Part shown: positions 55,500 through 64,000 of the stretch, in pieces
Layout: the number at the start of each line of letters is the position of its first letter
Numbering within the stretch: position 1 is the first letter of the stretch
Source: Bidens hawaiensis
Taxonomy: Eukaryota > Streptophyta > Magnoliopsida > Asterales > Asteraceae
Direction of reading: 5' to 3'
Length of the DNA stretch: 64,000 nucleotides
Assembly: GCA_021521415.1 (NCBI GenBank)
Contig: JAIQDT010005498.1
Location: forward strand, 1-64,000
The notes under the pieces: model-generated
Told to the model about the DNA's origin: nothing
The model's database searches: none
What the model saw: only the letters and a program-made list of their open reading frames with translations
Program-made: the position numbers and the translations under genes

Positions 55500-58400
55500 A
55501 TGGAAGATCAAGAAGTTTCAACCAACAAGATTCCAAGATTACTTGGACAAGAGAACTTCATAAAGTGGAAGGTGTTGTTTGAGACTGTTATGAACTACAA
55601 CGATCCAGAACTTTGGATGGCTATTACTGAAGGGAATTACACTCCTTCAGCCACTCCAAATAACAATGCTGCGGTAGATCTAAGAATGAAAAAGAGGGAT
55701 GACAAAGCACTGTCCATGCTGAAGTTGGGACTTTCATTGGAGATTCTAACCACTGTAAATCATCATAAGAATGCTAAGGATATGTATGACGCAGTGATTG
55801 AAATGTTTGAAGGTAATACTGAGTTAAGAGACATAAAGAAAGATCGACTGAAGCAGCAGTTGGACAGGTTCAAGTTTAAGGAAGGAGAAAGTCTAAAGTC
55901 AGTGTTACAAAGGTTCATGACCATTGTAAATGAAATAAGGAACACTGATTTGCAGATTTCCGACATTGAGCTTAACAAGAAGCTTTTATCATCTCTATCT
56001 GGGAATGGTATACTGCAAGCAAGTTCATAAAGGAAAAGGCAAGTTTTCCTACCTTCAAACTAGATGATGTGATTGCCTTCCTCAAGGCTGTTGAACATGA
56101 AATGATAGAGAATCACATGATTCGAGAGGATAAGCCAAGCTTCCAAATGAACAATGCACTTGTGGCACCCATGGGCAACCTCTCTGTCAAGAATCAACAG
56201 CCTATTGTTGAGGAATCATCAGATGCACACTCCTCATGTAACAATCAGTCAAGATTCAATGTGCAACTGATTGAAGATGACCACCCATCTACTGGAAATG
56301 GGCAATCAAATTTTGCAAATCACAACCAGACTCAAGGAACAGACTATCAGGCCTTGTTCTCAATGTTCACTGAGTCTTATCATGCCTTTCTGGCCAAGAA
56401 TCTGATAAACACAAGCATCGTGCAAGAAGATTTAGAACAAATTGATGCTGATGATTTAGAAGATATGGACATCAAATGGCAAGCGGCCATGTTGGCAATA
56501 AGAAGTAAAAGGTGGTATAACATAACTGGCAGAAGTAGTTTCAATGGACCAAATGAAAGAATTGGATTTGACAAATCCAAAGCCATCTGTTATAACTGTC
56601 AACAACCTGGACATTTTGCAAGAGAGTGCAACATGCCAAGACAGTCTGGAAATCAACTCAATCAAAGTCAGTTCTATCAGAATCAGAATCAGAACTTTCA
56701 GCAGCAAAGGACTCAAATGTCCAATCAAAATCCCTGTCAAAATCAGAATAGAACCCAGCAACAAACATTTCAACCTCAGAGAACTAATCAAATGCAGGTT
56801 CATACAAATCAAAGCAGACCATCTCAAAATGGTGTGAACCAGCAAAGAGATCAAGGGAATGTGGCCGTTTCAAGGGTGGCTCAGGATGGACAGTTTGACT
56901 GGAGTAATCATGCTGCTGAGATGGAAAGAGCAAATGTTGCATTCATGGCCAAAATTAATGAGAAGGCTGAATCTTCAAACACTCAGGTACATTCTAATAT
57001 TTCTATTTCTGATCTTCTTGCTAAATTGAAGAATTAAATCAGGAGGTTGGAAAATGGAAAACTGAATGTGGTAAGAAGGATGTCTTTCTAAATGTGTATG
57101 CTGAAAGTGAGGCTACATATGAAAGTCAAATCAAAGGTTTGGAGGATGATTGCATGGTAGCATATCAAGCTCAATCCAGAATGAGAATTGAGATAGAAAG
57201 ACCGAAAAAGATGTTTGCTGAAGAGAAACTCAAGAATGCGGATTTGTTAATTGAAATTGAGTTTTTAAAAAACCTAGTCTCTACTGGAAACATTGTTGGG
57301 CATGTTGAAAAGATGACTGAAGAAGAGAAGTACAAGAAGGTTCCACCCCCGTTCTGTGATAGTTACCCATTGAAAGTTGATAAAGAGAGCAGAAATGAGT
57401 ATCTCAAATAGTTCAAAAATGTGTTTGATGATAAGCCAGAATTTATCAAGAAATATGATGATGTGATGGTAGATCAGAATGGAGAATTTGTAATGAAAAA
57501 GACTGACAAGTAAGAAACTGTGATGGATGAACAACTTCAAGGAGAGAAAAAGAAGTGGAGTGAATACTCCAGTGAAGAAAGCAATTGTAGCTGTGGAAGC
57601 TCTCAGTCATCAAAGAGGAAGAAGAAGAAAGGAGCAAAGAAGAAGAAAGGTGACAAAATTCCTCTTCTGCCACCTATGACATCAAAGGTGAGAGAGCATC
57701 ATGAGAAAATGAAAAGAGAGCATGTGTCATTTGATATATGTGCTAGATCACCACCAGCCATCAAGAAGAGAACAGAAACACAAAGCAAATTCTCTTATGA
57801 TCAAATTCGTCCACCTATCTACCCAGTTTTCTCTAATCATGAATTATTTGATGTGGGTGATGTGGACTATGCTCCAAAAAGAAGATGTTCAAAAGAACAA
57901 GAGGAAAGTTCTTCACAATTGCCATCTAAGCTGAAGAAGATTGTTTTTGTTAAAGAAAAATGTTCCCAACCAATTGATCTCAGCAAGCCAATCAAGATGG
58001 ACTTTTCCAACACTTTGTACTCAAAAACATCTTTAGGGATTAATTTCCCTAAACCAAGTGATAAGATCAAGGACAAGAAACTTCTTGAGGATTTGGGAAA
58101 CTTTGCTAAAGTGTTCTGCACAAAATGTGATGCATATGGGCATCACACTGACTCTTGCTGGATTCTTGAGGATAGTTTTGAAATTCCAGATGTGGTTAGT
58201 GGCTATGATATGAAAAGCTACAAAGAAATGTATGAGAGATACTTGAAGGAAATAAAAAATCCATCTGAAGAGAAGAACTATCAGTCTGTGTTGGACCAAA
58301 GACTCAAAGCAAATTTGAAGCTTAAAGAAGATGATAGAATCCTGAAAACAACAGACAAGAACAGAATATCTCCAAATGAAGAAAAGGCTAAGAAGAGATC

Positions 58401-58689
58401 AGGCGTTCTTAATGGTGATGAGAAGTTTCTGTTAAAACAAAGATTTGAACCAAGAGGATATCATTAGAAAGTAAAGAAGGAAGTAGAAGGTGGGAAGGAT
58501 AAGGTGATGGAGGAAGTTGATGGAGGCTTTACAGTGTCTGCAGTGCACATTGGATCAGAATTAGACACTGATGATGAGTGTGAAGTTGTGTATGAAGATC
58601 CACCACCAGTTCCAATTCCAACTTCTGATACATCCTCCACTTTCTCTGAATTACAAACTGATGGAGTTTGTAACTCAGAATCAAACTGA
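55500..58689 (+). pseudogene. Element F gag with long C-terminal extension, broken
   Basis: Starts MEDQEVSTNKIPRLLGQENF, 95 bases after the primer site. A copia gag core follows (KWKVLFETVMNYNDPELWM, FKEGESLKSVLQRFMTI). A 1-base shift near 56010 leads to the frame with knuckle CYNCQQPGHFAREC and a Gln/Asn-rich tract. Stops near 57037, 57411 and 57510 break a coiled-coil region. From 57520 a Lys-rich segment (KRKKKKGAKKKKGDKIP) and a second CCHC knuckle CTKCDAYGHHTDSC are open to 58467. An acidic end stops at 58689. Total about 1060 codons, long for copia gag but fitting the SIRE lineage. Confidence 0.87.
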
Positions 58690-58697
58690 TTTCTTCT

Positions 58698-61600
58698 GTG
58701 TGTGTGCAGGATCAGTCCATGAGCAAAAATGATTTATGGTATATGGACAGTGGATGTTCAAGGCACATGACATGTGACAAGTCTGCATTAATAGATTATG
58801 TGAAGAAGTATGAGGGACCAGTTGCATTTGGGAGTGATGAAAATGGAGGAAAATTTGTTGGCAAGGGAACACTCACAAATGGCAAAGTATTCTTTGAGAA
58901 TGTTCTACATGTTGAAGGACTACAGTACAATCTGCTGAGCATTTCTCAAGTTTGTGACAAAGGATATAAGGTTGCCTTTAATGATGAACATTGCCTGATT
59001 TTGAAGCCAGAGTTTGTGATACCAACAGAAATGATTATGATGATGGCTCCAAGAAATGGCAATCTCTATGAACTGAGAATGAATACTGCAACTTCAAGAG
59101 GTGGTTCATGCTTTGTATCAAAGGCAACTGAGAATGAATCTGTTTTATGGCATAGGAAGATGTGTCATGTAAATTTGAAGAACATGAACAAGCTAGTGAA
59201 AGGTGAACATGTTGTTGGTCTTCCCATAAGAGAGTTCAAGCTGGAAGACAAATGCACATCTTGCCTTAAAGGAAAACAACACAAATCCTCACACAAGAGC
59301 AAACTGCTGAACACAATTGATGAGGTTTTGGAACTACTTCACGTGGACTTGTTTGGTCCAGTGAGTGTTCCAAGTGTTGGAAAGAAGAGATACTGCCTAG
59401 TAATAACTGATGATTTTTCAAGGTTTACATGGGTATTTTTCATGGGAAGCAAGGATGAGACTCCAGAGTTACTCAAGGCTTATGTTTTGAAGATGGAAAA
59501 TCAACTTGAGAAGAGAGTGAAAGTGATTAGAAGTGATAATGGGTTAGAATTCAAGAATGAGACTATGAGTGAATTCTGCACTTCTAAGGGTATTTTCCAG
59601 CAGTATAGTGCTCCTAGAACCCCTGAACAAAATGGTGTTGCAGAAAGGAGAAATAGAACTTTAATTGAAGCTGCAAGGACCATGATTGCTGATGCCAACC
59701 TGCCTGTTACTTTCTGGGCAGAAGCAATAAACACTGCATGTTATGTGCAGAACAGGGTTCTACTCAACAAGGCTCAAAACAAGACACCATATGAAATTCT
59801 CTACAAGAGAAAACCTTATGTGAAGTTCTTGAAGCCTTTTGGATGCAAATGCTCACTCTTGAACACAAAGGATTACTTGAATAAATTCCAGTCCAAAACA
59901 CTGGAATGTTTCTTTGTGGGCTACTCATCTCACTCAAAAGCTTATAGAGTCTATGTGAAAGAGCACATGGTGGTGATTGAATCGTCTGACATTATCTTCA
60001 ATGAAAACCAGTTCAACAATACTGATGGTCCTAAATGGTTATTTGATCTTGAGAAAATGATAAAATCATTTAAAATCTACAGTGAAGACATGGATGATAG
60101 TATGTACAGACTCAGCTTTGAAGAACAAGGAAAAGCAAAGCAAGTTGATCTGGACAAACTTTGGACCTCAGTTGCGTCTGAAGCAAATGGATTTACCTTT
60201 GGGGGTACTATCCAAGGAGAAGATGATCTAGAGAGAGTTGGACAAGAGGCTGAAGTTGAAATCTCAAATGAAGGTCCAAGTGTTATTGAAAATGAACCCA
60301 TCCAAAGTCAACAACCTTCTCAAACTGAAGAAATGTGTCAGTTACAATCCTTGTTTGACTCATTGAAGCTAGGAGGAAATGAGGCATCTACATCAGAACT
60401 CAATCTTTTTCAAACTTCTACTGAGACTCAAGTCACATCTGAAGATGAATCTTTTGAGTTAAATTTGTCAAATCTAGAAGCAGAAGTGTGTGTACCTCCA
60501 GTTCTACAAAGTACCTCAAATGAAAGAAATCATCCTACAGAGAACATTATTGGAGATCTACATGAAAGAGTTACCAGAAGTGCATCTGAAAAAGCAAATA
60601 TCTGCCTGTATGCCTGTTTTCTATCCCAAGTTGAACCAAAGAACATCAATCAAGCTTTGAAGGACAATAGCTGGGTGGAAGCTATGCAGGAGGAATTAGC
60701 TCAGTTCAGAGACTTACATGTGTGGGACTTGGTGGACAAGCCCAGAGGAAGGTATGCAATTGGTACAAAATGGGTCTTCAGAAACAAGAAGGATGAAAGG
60801 GGGATAGTGATAAAGAACAAAGCTAGATTGGTAGCTCTAGAATGTTTACAAGAAGAATGAGTAGATTTTGAAGAGGTATTTGCTCCTGTTGCAAGACTAG
60901 AGGCTATTAGGATTTTTCTGGCATATGCAGCATCAATGAACATTAAAGTCTATCAGCTTGATGTAAAATCTGCATTTCTGAATGGAAAGATAGATGAAGA
61001 AGTGTATGTCACTCAACCTCCTGGATTTGAAGATCCAATTCATCCAAACAAAGTCTACAAGCTCAGCAAGGCATTGTATGGATTACATCAGGCACCAAGA
61101 GCCTGGTATGATGAGCTGTCTAACCATCTGTTAGAACATGGTTTCTGTAGAGGAGCCATAGACAAGACTTTGTTTTACAAAAGGAGAGGAAAGGATCTGC
61201 TGCTGCTGCTGCAAATATATGTGGATGATATCATTTTTGGGTCAACAAATGAACAAATGTGCAAAGAATTTGAGCAAGTGATGAAGTCCAAATACCAAAT
61301 GAGTTCAATGGGAAAAATGAATTTCTTCCTTGGATTGCAAGTGCAACAGAAGCCAGATGGAATTTTCATTAATCAATCAAAATATGTTCAAGAGATTCTC
61401 ACCAAGTTCAAGTGTCAAGACTTCAAGACAGTGTCAACACCAATGGACACACATGAGAAAATGGTACCTGATGAAAAGAGGGAGCCAGTTGATCAGCATG
61501 AATATAGGGCCAAGATAGGATCATTGATGTATCTTACAGCATCTAGGCCAGATATTATGTTTGCTGTGTGTGTTTGTGCAAGGTTTCAAGCTAATCCAAA

Positions 61601-62168
61601 GGTGTCACATATGCTAGCAGTGAAAAGAATATTCAGATACTTGAGAGGAAAACCAGACCTGGGAATTTGGTATCCAAAGAACTCTTCCTTTGATTTGATG
61701 GCTTACACTGACAGTTATTATGATGGATGCAACATGAGTCAAAAATCAACCTCAGGAGGATGTCAGTTTCTTGGAAACAGATTGGTGTCATGGCAATGCA
61801 AGAAGCAAACCACAGTGTCAATCTCTACTGCTGAAGCGGAGTACATTGCTGCATCTGCCTACTGTGCACAGGTTCTGTGGATTCAAAACCAACTGCTAGA
61901 TTATGGTCTGAATTTCTTACTCACACCTATTTTAATTGATAATACGGCTGCTATGTTCATTGTTAAGAATCCAGTTCAACATTCTGAAACAAAGCACATT
62001 GAAATTAGACATCATTTCATTAGGGATTGTCAGGAAAAAGGGCTTATAGAAATGAAAAGGGTAGATACATCTGATAATTTGGCTGATTTGTTCACCAAAC
62101 CTTTAGATAAGACCAGATTTCATTTTCTGTTAAACTGTCTAGGAATGATTAATGCTGATGAAGTATGA
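58698..62168 (+). pseudogene. Element F pol, nearly intact, single internal stop
   Basis: Protease [17 protein letters not shown]-pre-integrase LWHRKMCHVNLKNMNKLV with CTSCLKGKQHKSSH; integrase LLHVDLFGPVSVPSVGK, IRSDNGLEFKN, RTPEQNGVAERRNRTLIEA with the D, D, E triad; [52 protein letters not shown] (an extra Leu from a CTG run); RNase H, where TDSD has become TDSY ([10 protein letters not shown]), and [20 protein letters not shown]. One TGA at 60858-60860, at a position where a Gly codon is likely, splits 720 and about 430 codons in the same frame. It ends GMINADEV. The sequence upstream, TTCTTCTGTGTGTGTGCAG, looks like a splice acceptor. Confidence 0.93.
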
Positions 62169-64000
62169 TTTAGGATGTGTGCTTCAGTGAGGTGCTTACT
62201 GATGATCCATGTTTCTCACTGTGAATGTTTGCATGATTGATAGTTGTGCTAATCTGAATTTTCTGTTTGCCTTCATCATGTGTGTGACTGTTCTAGGTGT
62301 CATAATCATGTTTGTGAATGTGTGTATGTCGAATTTCTGTTAAATCTGATATTTACAGCTGTTAGTACTTTGATCTGTGCTTGCATGATAAATTTTTATG
62401 ATTCTAAGTACTTCGAGCATGAATCTGTGCTCGATGTTGTGCTTATTGCTCTTCGAGCACAAGCATAGGCTTCTCAAAGACAATTCTAACTCATTCGAGC
62501 ACAGATGTCAGTTGTTTAGTTGCTCGAGCACAGACTTGCTTTGGAAAACTTTTCTAAGTATTCCGAGCATGGTTCTGTACTTATGGTGTGTCTGTTGTTT
62601 TTCGAGCACAAACAAACCATATTTCGAGCACAAATGATATGTTTCGATGTTCGAGCATGGACATGTACTATGGAAAACTTTTATTCATAGCACAAGTTTC
62701 TTGCTCGAGCACAATGTACAACTCTGTCGAGCACAAACTCTGTAATGATACATCTTAAGGTTGCTACAGACTTCCGAGTATGCTCGATGGATTTCTAAGC
62801 ATGTTCCACGGTATTGTGTGCTTTGCTGATTGAAATGTGTGATGTATTATGTGTGTGACACTTGTGAAGTGTCTGCTTGTCAAATGTGACTACAAGAATA
62901 TACTATTTTCAGAATCTAACCTTAAAAATGACCTATCAAATAAATGATTTTGAAAATGTAACATGTTTTATGATAAGCAACACTGTTTTGGTGATCAAAC
63001 ATTGAGAGATGATAATATTATCCAAGTTCATATTCAGAATGAATATTGTTATTCAGGTGGAGATTGAATCCAACTAATATGAGAAATGATAGTATATTTT
63101 CTAATCACCTAACTCATGGATTATAGGCTTAAAAGATTTCTGTTCAGTAAACTGACAATTTGTGTAGCTTCTTCTCATGAGTGCAGTGAACTATGTGATA
63201 CAAGTACAATAATCATGCTAAGTTTGATGTGGTGATTCATTTGAAAACTAAGGTATGTTTCCTTGCACATCTCTCCGAATGATAGGCAGAAAGGCAATTA
63301 TCCACACGAGCCTGTTGATGTTTTGGTCTACCAAAAACAGTTTGTCAAATTATGAGCAGCTACTAAATAGCTATATATATATATATTTGAAAGTTTATAA
63401 TCAAACGATAATGAAGCAAAAAAAAATGAAAAAGAAAATGAAATATGCTTCAAAATTATTAATAATAAATAAATTATCATGACCTAAAGGGGCACTAAAC
63501 GAACTACAAGAGTGGGGCATCCAAATAAGTCCTAAACACTCTGAATGAAAGGCATGTAAGTCCGGATGGCTTGAAAGTCCAACGTTCAACCTTATGGTCT
63601 GATAACTAAGTATCTTATTTTCAATAAACTGCTCGAAAAATTGAAATTTTTTGACCAACGCATCAGGGGGTCGAAGTCAATTCGGGGTGATTTGGAGAAA
63701 GCTAAATAAGCTTTGAGAAGAGATAAGGAGCAACTAAAGTCTAAAATGTGACCATTCTTGCTCAAGCAACTAATTGAACCTTAAGAATATCACAAAAGTC
63801 ATAAAAATCATGCTAAGAGCATACACCTAATGTCAGCCTGACTTAAGTTATAATACGGTTGAAAATGAAGTGGTGTGAAAGTTATTGGACAATCTGATCC
63901 CATGTTGAGATCTTTCCAATGAATTGACATAACTTTTTGAACTGGATTTTGATCTCTTGTTCACCTTAAACCCAAACTTGAGCAAACGGAATTGTAATCT
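62169..64000 (+). other. Element F region after pol: CGAGCA array and conserved non-coding module
   Basis: No supported gene. At 62405-62780 the LTR motif CGAGCA recurs at least ten times. From about 63270 three blocks match D/E in order: 63274-63312 (CCGAATGATAGGCAGAAA), 63667-63730 (GTCAATTCGGGGTGATTTGG) and 63770-63820. TGATCCCATGT near 63895 may be a fourth. The frames at 63255-63482 and 63401-63658 overlap this module and are not supported. Confidence 0.75.

Larger units (their letters stand above)
54361..64000 (+). mobile_element. Element F: SIRE-like copia retrotransposon, right end outside window
   Basis: 5' LTR 54361-55390, initiator-Met primer site, gag with long extension, pol, and a non-coding region still running at the window end. 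No second LTR copy is seen by 64000. Codons and LTR are diverged from D/E, but the pol order, the LTR start TGTTGG, and a conserved non-coding module after pol show the same lineage. An aORF is predicted to the right. Confidence 0.9.

Overview
This is plant nuclear repeat DNA. I can account for almost every base as nested LTR retrotransposons and found no host gene, rRNA, tRNA or CRISPR array. The elements have plant-type primer sites: initiator-Met tRNA for the copia and Tekay-like elements, and an Asp-type tRNA for the Athila-like ones. The lineages seen (Athila, Tekay-like chromovirus, SIRE-like copia) are plant ones. The extra ORF in two copia elements resembles a family I associate with Asteraceae copia elements, so a daisy-family genome is my best guess, at low confidence.

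Layout, outermost first. Element C, an old Athila-type Ty3 element on the + strand, spans the window from the end of its 5' LTR (1-282) to an interrupted 3' LTR (49600-50502 and 53551-54360). Four insertions cut it. (1) Element A, a Tekay-like chromovirus on the - strand (702-19348, TSD GGTTT), lies in the C gag; its own 3' LTR is split by element B, an Athila element on the - strand (1057-11464, TSD ATTCA/GTTCA). (2) Element D, a SIRE-like copia on the - strand (22783-46872, TSD CGAAT), lies in the C integrase. D is split by element E, a related copia in the same orientation (27762-40166, TSD GTTTG). (3) Element G, a gag-only Ty3 remnant with 383-bp direct repeats, lies at about 50503-53550 in the C 3' LTR. 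(4) Element F, another SIRE-like copia on the + strand, starts at 54361 and runs off the right edge. Conceptually removing D rejoins the C integrase, removing E rejoins the D reverse transcriptase/RNase H, and removing B rejoins the A LTR.

All elements are damaged by stops, frameshifts or deletions, but most LTRs, primer sites and polypurine tracts are legible. The most interesting material is in D, E and F. D and E carry a long extra ORF (up to about 960 codons) between pol and the 3' LTR. Upstream of it is a palindrome next to a TATA box that repeats the architecture of the LTR promoter, which suggests a second promoter. The GGCGAAGTT palindrome also forms arrays in the 5' leader and before the extra ORF. 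A block of non-coding DNA after pol is conserved in order between D/E and the diverged element F. The gag/pol junction of D and E has a UAA stop between a perfect hairpin and an acceptor-like CAG. B and C share a comparable set of conserved non-coding blocks between pol and the 3' LTR.
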